Positions 5,585 through 12,584 are shown, counted from the stretch's first letter. The stretch is 14,766 nt of DNA from Bifidobacterium breve (GCA_945889545.1 CAMDCC010000039.1:1-14766); one strand, 5' to 3'. Notes: generated by a model not told the origin, from the letters alone. Numbers and translations: made by a program.

Positions 5585-6301
5585 CTAGCTGCTGTTCGGA
5601 ATCAGGAGGCGCGGGGTTATCGGTGTCTCGTGCACCTCTCCATCGATCAGTGCGACGCGGTATGCACTGGCGGCAGCGTGTGTGCACACGGCCTCGGCCA
5701 GTTCGGTACCAACGAAATGGAGTCCGACTCCGTTGTCGGCCGCGAGTCCGTCGGGGAGCGATCCGTTCTTCACGAACTCGTGGTACGCGGGGCGGCGCTT
5801 CACTTCACCGTCGTAGTGCGGCGAGAAGCTCCCCGGGATGAATCCGAGACCATCGCGCAACGCGGCGAGGTCGAGGCCAAACGAGTCGGTGGTACCGCCT
5901 TCGAACCAGCACAGCCCACCCGCGCTCACACCGCACAGCACGATCCCTGCTTCCCATGCGGCGCGCAGGATCTCGTCCACGCCATGCAAACGCCAGACGG
6001 CGAGCATGTTCGCGGTGTTGCCGCCCCCCACGTGGATCACGTCTTGGTCGAGCAGGAACGTGCGGAGGTCGTCGACGGTTCGAGTGAACAGCTCGAGGTG
6101 CGTGGGTACACAGTCCTTCTCGTTGAAGGCGCTGTAGAACTGCGCGATGTACGGATCCGAGTCGCCGGTCGCGGTGGGCACGAAGCACACCTTTGGCCGC
6201 TTCGCGCGCGCGAGTCCGAGTACGTAGTCGTCCAGGGCGCGACCCTGAGGACCAGACGCGAAGCCGCCGCCGCCCATCGCCACGATGTGTTGTTCAGCCA
6301 C
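5585..6301 (-). CDS. Peptidase S51 family protein (dipeptidase E-like)
   Basis: Cytoplasmic serine peptidase of the PepE/cyanophycinase family, 238 residues, normal length for the family. Seen: AMGGGGF at residues 8-14, VGGGNTANML at 91-100 (the GGGNT block typical of S51), the nucleophile elbow CGVSAGG with S126, and SPHYD with H162 as likely catalytic His. Known PepE enzymes cleave Asp-X dipeptides; the substrate here is not shown. GTG 6301 is the start; ribosome binding is weak and the 30-base gap to the preceding flavoprotein gene is filled by a 12-bp tandem repeat. It is the last intact gene of the run starting with egtB. Its 3' end is duplicated at 4712-4822. Confidence 0.9.
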   Translation of the reverse strand: MAEQHIVAMGGGGFASGPQGRALDDYVLGLARAKRPKVCFVPTATGDSDPYIAQFYSAFNEKDCVPTHLELFTRTVDDLRTFLLDQDVIHVGGGNTANMLAVWRLHGVDEILRAAWEAGIVLCGVSAGGLCWFEGGTTDSFGLDLAALRDGLGFIPGSFSPHYDGEVKRRPAYHEFVKNGSLPDGLAADNGVGLHFVGTELAEAVCTHAAASAYRVALIDGEVHETPITPRLLIPNSS

Positions 6302-6302
6302 A

Positions 6303-6338
6303 GTGCATCATCCGGTGCATCATCCGGTGCATCATCCG
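6303..6338. repeat. Three perfect 12-bp tandem repeats (GTGCATCATCCG)
   Basis: Copies at 6303-6314, 6315-6326 and 6327-6338 are identical. They begin one base upstream of the S51 GTG start codon and run through the stop codon of the preceding flavoprotein gene (6332-6334). Copy number therefore sets the spacing between the two genes. Confidence 0.92.
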
Positions 6339-6790
6339 GCGAGACTCAACCCGGCAGCGAACGCGCCGCCCAGCTCCGTGCATGCAACCAGGTCGTCGGC
6401 GGTTGGGTCGTTCAGCACGGCGACCGGTGCTTGGGCCAACCGCCACTGGAGACCGGTCGTGATCTTCTCGATTGCGGCGCGCGCTCCGTCGGTGTCGTTG
6501 TTGCCGTGAAGGTACATCCCGAAGGGCCGACCGATCGTCGCGTCGAGGCACGGGTAGTAGATCTGATCGAAGAAGTGCTTGAGCGCACCCGACATGTACC
6601 CGAGGTTGGCCGGGGTTCCCAGTAGGTAGCCGTCGGCCTCGAGCACGTCGACCGCAGTCGCGGCCAGAGCGGGGCGGGTCACCACCTCTACGCCCGCGAT
6701 CTGTGAGTCCTTGGCTCCGGCGAGCACCGCGTCGAACATCGCATGGACCCCCGGCGACGGTGTGTGGTGAACGATCAGCAGGCGAGGCAT
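6332..6790 (-). CDS. Flavodoxin-fold NAD(P)H-dependent FMN reductase-like protein
   Basis: Product of 152 residues with a flavodoxin-like fold: first strand and phosphate-binding loop LLIVHHTPSPGVHAM (about 4-18), then YLLGTPANLGYMSGALKHFF at about 55-74. The latter is the FMN-binding loop and helix typical of NADPH-dependent FMN reductases, and a third block GMYLHGNNDTDGA follows. It would bind FMN and pass electrons from NAD(P)H to a flavin or partner protein. It starts 24 bases after the egtD stop and precedes the S51 gene by 30 bases, so it appears to be co-transcribed with the ergothioneine genes. No known ergothioneine step needs it, so its role there is open. Confidence 0.85.
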   Translation of the reverse strand: MPRLLIVHHTPSPGVHAMFDAVLAGAKDSQIAGVEVVTRPALAATAVDVLEADGYLLGTPANLGYMSGALKHFFDQIYYPCLDATIGRPFGMYLHGNNDTDGARAAIEKITTGLQWRLAQAPVAVLNDPTADDLVACTELGGAFAAGLSLAG

Positions 6791-6814
6791 CAGCCGGGTG
6801 GCACCTCTCCGCGG

Positions 6815-7789
6815 TCAGCAGTAGGGGCGTGCGAGCGTGAGCAGGAAGTCGCTTCCCGAGTCGGTCCATGTCTCTTCCACGACGAAGCCGCTGTCGCCGA
6901 GCTCGTTCCGTATGCGTTCGGGGGTGAACTTGGCCGAGATCTCAGTGAGGAGGTCTTCGCCAGCCTCGAACACGACCTCGAGATCGAGCGCGCCAATAGT
7001 GGCGCGCTGGGCGAATCGCGATCGAAGGCGCATCTCGATCCACTGCTCGTCGTCGTTCCAAGCCGCGACGTGGTCAAACGCCTCAGGATCGAAGGTGGCA
7101 TCGAGCTCACGGTTCAAGACGTACAGCACATTGCGGTTGAATTCCGCGGTCACTCCTTGCGCATCGTCGTAGGCCGCGAGCAGGCGCCGAGGGTCCTTGA
7201 CGAGGTCGGTGCCGAGGAGCAGCCATTCGTTGTGCGCCATGGCGGCGTCGAGGTCGACGAAGAACCGATGTCGTTGCGCGGGTGTGAGGTTGCCAATGGT
7301 GCTCCCAAGGAAGGCGACCAGTCGACGTCCGTCACGAGGAAGGTCGCCCACGTGACGTTGAAAGTCGCCGACCACAGCGTGCACGGCGACGTCATAGGTG
7401 TTGGCGATCGCTACCGCCGCGTCCCGCAACGTCTCTTCGCTGATGTCGAACGGCACGAACCGTTGCAGCGCACTGGAGCGGGTCATCGCATCCAGCAACA
7501 GTCGGGTCTTCTCTGAGGTTCCCGATCCGATCTCGACGAGTACGTCTGCGCCCGCGCGAATCGCGATCTCATCGGCATTGGCCGCGAGGATCGAGTGTTC
7601 GGCTCTGGTCACGTAGTACTCGGGGAGGCGCGTGATCTCGTCGAACAGGCGACTGCCACGCTCGTCGTAGAACCACACGGGGGGTAGCGACTTTGGCGTG
7701 GCCGTGAGTCCGGCGCGCACGTCGGATGTCAGCGCCGACATGCGGTCGGTCGGCGCGACGTGGACGTCGATGGTCGGAATCGATGTCAC
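6815..7789 (-). CDS. egtD: L-histidine N-alpha-methyltransferase EgtD
   Basis: Trimethylates the alpha-amino group of histidine with three S-adenosylmethionine molecules to give hercynine, the first step of ergothioneine synthesis. The 324-residue product matches mycobacterial EgtD closely along its length as I recall it. Seen: RAGLTATPKSLPPVWFYDERG at 25-45, the SAM loop EIGSGTSEKT at 86-95, and FLGSTIGNLTP around 160-170. Residues matching the known histidine-binding set are Y59, N167, Y207, E283 and S285. The GTG start overlaps the egtB stop by four bases (GTGA), so translation of the two is coupled. Confidence 0.96.
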   Translation of the reverse strand: MTSIPTIDVHVAPTDRMSALTSDVRAGLTATPKSLPPVWFYDERGSRLFDEITRLPEYYVTRAEHSILAANADEIAIRAGADVLVEIGSGTSEKTRLLLDAMTRSSALQRFVPFDISEETLRDAAVAIANTYDVAVHAVVGDFQRHVGDLPRDGRRLVAFLGSTIGNLTPAQRHRFFVDLDAAMAHNEWLLLGTDLVKDPRRLLAAYDDAQGVTAEFNRNVLYVLNRELDATFDPEAFDHVAAWNDDEQWIEMRLRSRFAQRATIGALDLEVVFEAGEDLLTEISAKFTPERIRNELGDSGFVVEETWTDSGSDFLLTLARPYC

Positions 7790-9060
7790 CGCTTCACGGC
7801 CTCAGTGAGGTCGCGGGCCAACCGGACACCGGAGAACAACCAGCGGGCGCTTGGAGGGAAGAAGTTGCGATACGTCGCGCGCATGTGGTCAGGAGGCGTC
7901 ACACAGGATCCGCCCCGCAGCGCGTGTTGGTTGACCATGAACTTGCCGTTGTACTCGCCGACGGCACCCGGAGCCGCACGAAAGCCGGGATACGGGAGAT
8001 ACGCGGAGCCGGTCCACTCCCACACATCTCCGAAGAGGCCGAGGTCGCCGTCGAGCGATGATCGAGGATGGAGCACCTCGATGTCGAAGAACCGCCCTGA
8101 TGGCGAGGACGCACTCGCCACCACCTCCCACTCGGCTTCGGTCGGCAATCGCGCTCCGGTCCAACGCGCGAATGCGTCCGCCTCGTAGTAGCTCACATGA
8201 CACACCGGGTGCGCGAGTTCGAGCGTGCGCGGACCGGACAACGTGTACTCGCTCCAATCGTCGCCGTCTCGTCGCCAGTAGAGAGGTGCGGTCCAGCCTT
8301 CGGATTGCGCCAACGCCCAACCGTCGGAGAGCCACAAGTCGGCACGCTGGTATCCGTCATCTTCGATGAACGCCAGCCATTCGCCGCACGACACCGGCCG
8401 GTCGGCGAGCGCGAAAGGCTCGAGGAACAGGCGGTGGCGGGGACTCTCGTTGTCGAACGCAAAGCCGGAGCCGCGGTGGCCGATCTCTGCGAGACCACCC
8501 TCATGCGCGACCCACCCGAGTCGTCGGGCACTCGACTGGGCGGTCGTGGATCGGAGATACGTGGGTTCGAGCGGGTTCGCCGACAGCACGTGCTTGATGT
8601 CCATCAGCAGCAACTCCTGGTGCTGCTGCTCGTGCTGCAGGCCAAGCTCCAAGAGTGCGATCACGTCGGGCGCAACTGAGCCGGTCAGGAAATCGGCCAT
8701 CGCTCGATCGACGTGCTCGCGATACGCGGCGATCTCGGCAACGCCGGGACGCGAGAGCAATCCGCGACGATCGCGGGGGTGACGGCTGCCAACGGTCTCG
8801 TAGTACGAGTTGAACAGGTAGCTGAATTGCGGGTGGAAGACGTCGTATCGGTCGACATTCGGTGTGAGTACGAACGTCTCGAAGAACCACGTCGTGTGCG
8901 CCAGGTGCCATTTGGTCGGGCTCACGTCGGGCATCGACTGGATCGTCTGGTCTTCCGCTGAGAGCGGGGAGGCGAGCGTGTCGGTGAGTGCTCGCACTCG
9001 CTGGTAGTCGCTGCCCAGTTCGGCCGCGGGCGAGTTGGTGCGGGGCGTCGTGGTTGTCAT
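7786..9060 (-). CDS. egtB: Iron-dependent sulfoxide synthase EgtB, type II-like
   Basis: Joins hercynine to a thiol donor with O2 to form the sulfoxide intermediate of ergothioneine. The 424-residue product has an N-terminal DinB-like four-helix domain and a C-terminal formylglycine-generating-enzyme-like domain. Iron ligands are visible: H52 or H55 in KWHLAH, and H143 and H147 in HEQQH. Adjacent Y86-Y87 in FNSYYETVG and the ending TYRNFFPPSARWLFSGVRLA resemble type II EgtB (as in Chloracidobacterium, reported to use cysteine). They do not resemble the mycobacterial type that uses gamma-glutamylcysteine. ATG 9060 was chosen; an in-frame upstream extension to 9123 has non-family sequence. egtD follows with a 4-base overlap. 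Confidence 0.94.
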   Translation of the reverse strand: MTTTTPRTNSPAAELGSDYQRVRALTDTLASPLSAEDQTIQSMPDVSPTKWHLAHTTWFFETFVLTPNVDRYDVFHPQFSYLFNSYYETVGSRHPRDRRGLLSRPGVAEIAAYREHVDRAMADFLTGSVAPDVIALLELGLQHEQQHQELLLMDIKHVLSANPLEPTYLRSTTAQSSARRLGWVAHEGGLAEIGHRGSGFAFDNESPRHRLFLEPFALADRPVSCGEWLAFIEDDGYQRADLWLSDGWALAQSEGWTAPLYWRRDGDDWSEYTLSGPRTLELAHPVCHVSYYEADAFARWTGARLPTEAEWEVVASASSPSGRFFDIEVLHPRSSLDGDLGLFGDVWEWTGSAYLPYPGFRAAPGAVGEYNGKFMVNQHALRGGSCVTPPDHMRATYRNFFPPSARWLFSGVRLARDLTEAVKR

Positions 9061-9065
9061 CGGTG

Positions 9066-9206
9066 CTACCCGAGGCCAAAGCGCGACGCGACCCAGTCGT
9101 CGTTGCGCCACGAGTTCATCCACACGCGGATGCTGCTGGCCCGCCGCGACGTCCTGACCTGGTCGCCACGCGAATACCGCGTTCGTATCTTCCGGCTTCT
9201 CGTCAT
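9066..9206 (-). CDS. Candidate small Arg-rich protein or leader ORF (46 aa) before egtB
   Basis: ATG at 9206 opens a 46-codon frame ending at TAG 9068-9066, five bases before the egtB ATG. The product is strongly basic (MTRSRKIRTRYSRGDQVRTS at the start) and then has WMNSWRNDDWVASRFG, an unusually Trp-rich end. I count about 86% G or C at third codon positions, as in a coding frame here. A TAGATT -10-like box ends seven bases before the ATG, which fits a leaderless transcript. egtB lacks a clear ribosome-binding site of its own, so this ORF could couple translation into egtB. I recognise no family, and the opposite strand is also open here, so this is tentative. Confidence 0.45.
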   Translation of the reverse strand: MTRSRKIRTRYSRGDQVRTSRRASSIRVWMNSWRNDDWVASRFGLG

Positions 9207-9213
9207 GGCAAGA

Positions 9214-9219
9214 AATCTA
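9214..9219 (-). promoter_or_regulatory. -10-like box (TAGATT) for the egtBD gene run
   Basis: On the minus strand TAGATT ends seven bases before ATG 9206, which would place the transcript start at or next to that ATG. No good -35 match was found at the usual distance. Confidence 0.4.
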
Positions 9220-9251
9220 GGGTGTCCACGCGCGGAGATCGGGTCGCCAGG

Positions 9252-9265
9252 TCGGGAAGTCCCGA
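9252..9265. promoter_or_regulatory. 14-bp dyad (TCGGGA-AG-TCCCGA), possible operator
   Basis: Perfect 6-bp arms separated by two bases, centred about 50 bases upstream of the inferred egt transcript start and downstream of the mscR stop. The two-base centre is too short for an RNA hairpin loop, so a protein-binding site is more likely than a terminator. The regulator is unknown. Confidence 0.3.
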
Positions 9266-9354
9266 ATTCTGGCCCTTTTTGGCCGAACCGTCGCTTCCAG
9301 CAAGCGAGGCATCAGCTCGGGCGGTGGGTTCGTGGATCGAGATCTTGGTCTTCG

Positions 9355-10443
9355 TCAGATGGTGACGACGGAACGCAGCACTTCGCCGCGCTCCATCTTG
9401 TGGAACGCGTCTTCGACGCCATCGAGGGAGATGGTCTCCGACACGAAGCGGTCGAGGTCGAAGCGGCCCTGGAGGTAGAGGTCGATCAGGAGCGGGAAGT
9501 CGCGGCTCGGCAGGCAGTCGCCGTACCACGATGGGCGCAGCGCGCCCCCGCGGCCGAAGAAGTCGATCATCGGGATGGCCGGGAGCGCCATGTCGGGGGT
9601 GGGCACACCGACTTGTACGACGGTGCCGGCCAGGTCCCGCGCGTAGAACGCTTGCTCGAGCACTTCGGGGCGACCCACTGCTTCGATGCACACGTCGGCG
9701 CCGTTGCCGTCGGTGAGCGCTCGGATCCGTTCGACGGGGTCCTCCTTCGACGCGTCGACGGTGTGTGTGGCGCCGAAGTCGGTGGCCCACTCGAGCTTCC
9801 TGGGGTCGAGGTCGACGGCGATGACCGTGCGGGCACCCACGAGGCGCGCGGCGGCGATCGCTGCGTTCCCGACTCCGCCACATCCGAACACGGCGACGGT
9901 GTCGTCGCGTTGCACGCCACCGGTGTTCACGGCCGCGCCGTACCCGGCCATCACACCGCAGCCGAGAAGTCCGGCAGCCTCTGGGCGCGCGCGCGGATCG
10001 ACCTTGGTTGCCTGGCCTGCGGCCACGAGGGTCTTCTCGGCGAAGGCTCCGATGCCGAGCGCGGGAGAGAGCGGCGTGCCGTCGGCAAGCGTCATCTTCT
10101 GGGTCGCGTTGTGTGTGGCAAAGCAGTACCAGGGCCGGCCGCGGCGACAAGCCCGGCATTCGCCGCAGACCGCTCGCCAGTTGAGAATGACGAAGTCGCC
10201 GGGCGCGACGCCGGTGACGTCGGGGCCGACTGCCTCGACCACTCCGGCAGCCTCGTGGCCGAGGAGGTATGGGTAGTCGTCGCCGATGCCGCCGTCGCGG
10301 TAATGCAGATCGGTGTGGCAGACGCCGCACGCCTGCACGCCGACCAGCGCCTCACCCGGGCCGGGGTCGGGGACCAGCACGGTCTCGACGGAGACCGGTT
10401 CACCCTTCGCGCGGGCAACAACACCGCGAACTTCATGCGCCAT
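9355..10443 (-). CDS. mscR: S-(hydroxymethyl)mycothiol dehydrogenase (mycothiol-dependent formaldehyde dehydrogenase)
   Basis: Oxidises the adduct of formaldehyde with mycothiol, using NAD, and the same enzyme class reduces S-nitrosomycothiol. The 362-residue zinc-dependent medium-chain dehydrogenase matches actinobacterial enzymes of this type along its length. Seen: catalytic zinc ligands C42 (ACGVCHTD), H63 (LGHEAAG) and C162 (GCGVMAG); structural zinc ligands C93, C96, C99 and C107; coenzyme loop GCGGVG at 187-192 with D211 fitting NAD; and the distinctive WYGDCLPSRDFP near the C-terminus. ATG 10443 is the start. It lies 20 bases after the DUF2207 gene, probably co-transcribed, and upstream of the egt genes. 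It implies that the cell makes mycothiol. Confidence 0.93.
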   Translation of the reverse strand: MAHEVRGVVARAKGEPVSVETVLVPDPGPGEALVGVQACGVCHTDLHYRDGGIGDDYPYLLGHEAAGVVEAVGPDVTGVAPGDFVILNWRAVCGECRACRRGRPWYCFATHNATQKMTLADGTPLSPALGIGAFAEKTLVAAGQATKVDPRARPEAAGLLGCGVMAGYGAAVNTGGVQRDDTVAVFGCGGVGNAAIAAARLVGARTVIAVDLDPRKLEWATDFGATHTVDASKEDPVERIRALTDGNGADVCIEAVGRPEVLEQAFYARDLAGTVVQVGVPTPDMALPAIPMIDFFGRGGALRPSWYGDCLPSRDFPLLIDLYLQGRFDLDRFVSETISLDGVEDAFHKMERGEVLRSVVTI

Positions 10444-10463
10444 TGGCCGGGGAGGCTAACCCG

Positions 10464-11480
10464 TCAGAGGTCGTAGACCTTGGTGAACTCGGTGGCTTGC
10501 CGCTCGCGCAGACCCAACACGCGCGGCGTGAGCGGGTCGGCGGCGCGTTCGGCCACGCCGAGCACCGCGCCGTACACGAGATTCGGACCCCACAGAGCGA
10601 CACCCGCGGGCCCGACATCGCGAAAGCTCCCGTGACGATGCAGGTGGCGCCCGAACGCCCGCCACGCCGCTTGCAATCGCTTCCCCGCGTCGGTGAGTCG
10701 ATAGCCCGAGGTACGAGCCACCAGATGCGGCGCGCCGTTGGCGAGGAGGATCGATCCGACGAACACCGGGATGCGCTCGAAGAAGAGGAGCGAGGCGCCC
10801 GTCGCCGTGAAGATCATGACGAGCATCAAGGCCACGAAGGGGATCCGGGTCTCGATGAGGCCGGCTGTGGTGGCACGGCTGCGGGCGTCGCTGCGGAACT
10901 CGGACCACCAGCCGATGCGCTCGTTCCAGATCGGCGGTCCGATGACGTCGCCGCCGGGCTGTTCGATCTTGCGGAGCTCCGCGAGGACAAGGTTCTCGCC
11001 GCCGTGCTCGCCGCGTGCATCGGACGTGATCTGCACGACAACCTTCTCCCCGTACTCGCCGATCGAGATGACCTTGCGCTGGGCGAGCTCGAGGACGGTG
11101 CCGTCCACCGCGCGCGGGTCGGGGCTCCCGTCGCCGATGATTGTGGCGACGACGGCTGGGTCATGGGTGCTCGGCGGTTCGGGCAGCTCGTCGGGCACGT
11201 CGACCGTGACGTCGTCGCGGAACCGCTGCCGTCGGAGCATGACGACGATGAACAGGATCCATGCCGGGATCACGAGGAGGGCTGCGATCACCGTGAGGAG
11301 GGTGTTCGAGGAACCGACGTCGGGGATCGGTGGGATCACCGTGAAGCCGGCGACGATCATTGCCGCGCCGACGAAGGTGAAGAGCCACGCGACCGGCGCC
11401 GGGAGTGGGTTGCTCGACACGGTCACAGTCACCGGCACCGCGTGAGCGTATGCCTGACCCGTAGCATCGGCCCGTAGCAT
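10464..11480 (-). CDS. DUF2207-type membrane protein lacking the usual extracellular domain
   Basis: Product of up to 338 residues. Two adjacent hydrophobic helices near residues 29-82 are followed by a basic RRQRFRDD and a cytoplasmic segment with AVDGTVLELAQRKVISI, which is a DUF2207 feature. A second hydrophobic pair (about 215-250) and FGRHLHRHGSFRDVG plus ALWGPNLVYGAVLGVAE at the end are also typical of DUF2207 C-termini. The large N-terminal extracellular beta domain of full-length members is missing. The function of the family is unknown. The start is uncertain: ATG 11480 lies in the second copy of a 13-bp duplication, and GTG codons follow within 20 codons. It is followed by mscR after 20 bases. 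Confidence 0.78.
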   Translation of the reverse strand: MLRADATGQAYAHAVPVTVTVSSNPLPAPVAWLFTFVGAAMIVAGFTVIPPIPDVGSSNTLLTVIAALLVIPAWILFIVVMLRRQRFRDDVTVDVPDELPEPPSTHDPAVVATIIGDGSPDPRAVDGTVLELAQRKVISIGEYGEKVVVQITSDARGEHGGENLVLAELRKIEQPGGDVIGPPIWNERIGWWSEFRSDARSRATTAGLIETRIPFVALMLVMIFTATGASLLFFERIPVFVGSILLANGAPHLVARTSGYRLTDAGKRLQAAWRAFGRHLHRHGSFRDVGPAGVALWGPNLVYGAVLGVAERAADPLTPRVLGLRERQATEFTKVYDL

Positions 11481-11483
11481 CGG
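11458..11483. repeat. 13-bp tandem duplication (CCCGTAGCATCGG) between divergent genes
   Basis: Copies at 11458-11470 and 11471-11483 are identical. Each carries TAGCAT, a plus-strand -10-like hexamer. On the minus strand each carries ATGCTACGG, and the copy at 11471-11483 gives the annotated ATG of the DUF2207 gene. The first copy's ATG is out of that frame. Confidence 0.88.
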
Positions 11484-11543
11484 GTGGCCCGCGAGCGAAC
11501 GTCTGCGAGGCGGGTATCCCGACTCGCAGAGAGGGGGCCAGTG

Positions 11544-12017
11544 GTGAGGGAATCACAGCGCAACGAACCATACGAAGAGCCGCCGCACGACCAGATCGCC
11601 GGGATCAGTCGGATGCATGTGCAGGCGATGGAAGCGGGGATCGACGAGGCGTGGGCGGGAGCGGGCATGCACCAGCTCCTGTTGCGCACGATCGGACGCA
11701 AGTCGGGGAACGAGCACAAGGTCGCGCTTCCGTACTGGGTCGACGACACCGGGGCAAAGATCGTGGTGGCGTCGTACGCGGGCAACGCGACCCACCCGCA
11801 CTGGTATCTCAACCTCGCCGACCGCGATGCGAATCCCGAGGTGCTGGTCCGCACCCGTGACGGTTCACATTGGGCGGAGCCTGAGGTGCTCGACGGCGAC
11901 GAATATTCGCGCACGTGGGACGCGCTCACGACCGACCGCGAGTTCTACCGCGAGTACCAGACGCGCACCGACCGGAGGATTCCGCTCGTGCGACTCGTCG
12001 AGCGTCGCCCCGCCTGA
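11544..12017 (+). CDS. Nitroreductase/deazaflavin (F420)-dependent oxidoreductase family protein (Ddn-like)
   Basis: Split-barrel flavin/deazaflavin-binding protein of the Ddn/DUF385 family, 157 residues. Seen: LLLRTIGRKSGNEHKVALPYW, the RKSG block that contacts the cofactor phosphate in Ddn-like proteins, then VVASYAGNATHPHWYLNLAD, where the HPxWYxNL motif is diagnostic, and a family-typical NPEVLVR strand. Members use reduced F420 to reduce nitro groups, quinones or enones; the substrate here is unknown. GTG 11544 was chosen because AGGGGG lies six bases upstream; a longer frame starts at GTG 11484 but adds an arginine-rich stretch without family character. It diverges from the DUF2207 gene and ends before a strong hairpin. 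Confidence 0.88.
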   Translation: MRESQRNEPYEEPPHDQIAGISRMHVQAMEAGIDEAWAGAGMHQLLLRTIGRKSGNEHKVALPYWVDDTGAKIVVASYAGNATHPHWYLNLADRDANPEVLVRTRDGSHWAEPEVLDGDEYSRTWDALTTDREFYREYQTRTDRRIPLVRLVERRPA

Positions 12018-12041
12018 TCGGCAGCGCACGGGAGCGCGAAG

Positions 12042-12071
12042 GCGGCCGTGGCCCGGGGGGACCACGGCCGC
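12042..12071. terminator. Strong 10-bp hairpin between convergent genes
   Basis: GCGGCCGTGG (12042-12051) pairs perfectly with CCACGGCCGC (12062-12071) around a 10-base loop. It lies 24 bases after the nitroreductase stop and 21 bases beyond the stop of the opposing gene, so it can serve both strands. It lacks a U-tract, which is common in high-GC actinobacterial terminators. Confidence 0.75.
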
Positions 12072-12092
12072 TCGACGCGGGGCGGGGAGGAC

Positions 12093-12584
12093 TTACGAAG
12101 CGTCGCTGTCGGACGGGGGGGCGTCCGGAAGGTCGATGCCGCAGGTCTCCGCAGCCGCCCGGAAGGCAGCCTTCTGCTCGTCGGTGGGCGGAACGCGCTC
12201 ACCGTCTTCGCCGCGTGCCGGCTTCTCGATGCCCTGCTCTTCGAGGCAGGACTTCTGCTCGTCAGTCAGCTTCGGTCCGTGGGGTCGAACGGCCGGGAGG
12301 TCGATGTTGCAGGCCTCGGCGGCGGCACGGAAGGCAGCCTTCTGCTCGTCGGTGGGTGCAACGCGCTCACCACTTCGCTTTGCCACGCCCTGCTCTTCGA
12401 GACAAGCCTTCTGCTCGTCGGTGAGCTGGGGACGCCGACGGCCCTCGGCTGCTGGGGCTTCGCTGGTGTCGCTCTCTTGCGCGAACGCTGCCGGCGCGAG
12501 TGCGCCGACGAGCGCCGTGCTCATGACCATCGCCGCGGCAAACCTGCCAATCCGACGAGTGGTTCGTGGTGCCAAGGTGTTCAT
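12093..12584 (-). CDS. Secreted protein with two cysteine-paired TDEQK repeats, unknown function
   Basis: Product of 163 residues. A classical signal peptide is visible: basic NTLAPRTTRRIGR, a hydrophobic core to about residue 33, and likely cleavage after AFA. The mature part is two imperfect repeats of about 48 residues. Each has LTDEQKxCLEEQG, a charged linker, PTDEQKAAFRAAAExC and IDLP, so each repeat has two helices and two cysteines. Paired disulfides outside the cell are plausible. No enzyme motif is seen, and similar LTDEQ/CL repeats occur, to my memory, in uncharacterised actinobacterial exported proteins. GAGAGGAA about eight bases before ATG 12584 is a good ribosome-binding site. 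The gene has its own leader with a 12-bp repeat array. Confidence 0.82.
   Translation of the reverse strand: MNTLAPRTTRRIGRFAAAMVMSTALVGALAPAAFAQESDTSEAPAAEGRRRPQLTDEQKACLEEQGVAKRSGERVAPTDEQKAAFRAAAEACNIDLPAVRPHGPKLTDEQKSCLEEQGIEKPARGEDGERVPPTDEQKAAFRAAAETCGIDLPDAPPSDSDAS

Noticed and set aside
6303..6338. Tandem repeats as a CRISPR array
   Set aside because: The 12-bp units are directly adjacent with no spacers; the same holds for the other repeat loci.
9061..9123. N-terminal extension of EgtB to a start at 9123
   Set aside because: The added 21 residues do not resemble EgtB, ATG 9060 leads straight into family sequence, and the region is better explained by the small leader ORF.
9270..9285. 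GGCC-CTTTTT-GGCC as the mscR terminator
   Set aside because: The stem is only four base pairs with the T-run in the loop, so it would not act as an intrinsic terminator.
9103..10476. A plus-strand open frame of 457 codons opposite mscR
   Set aside because: mscR on the minus strand has complete zinc and coenzyme motifs; the plus-strand product has none and low-complexity composition.
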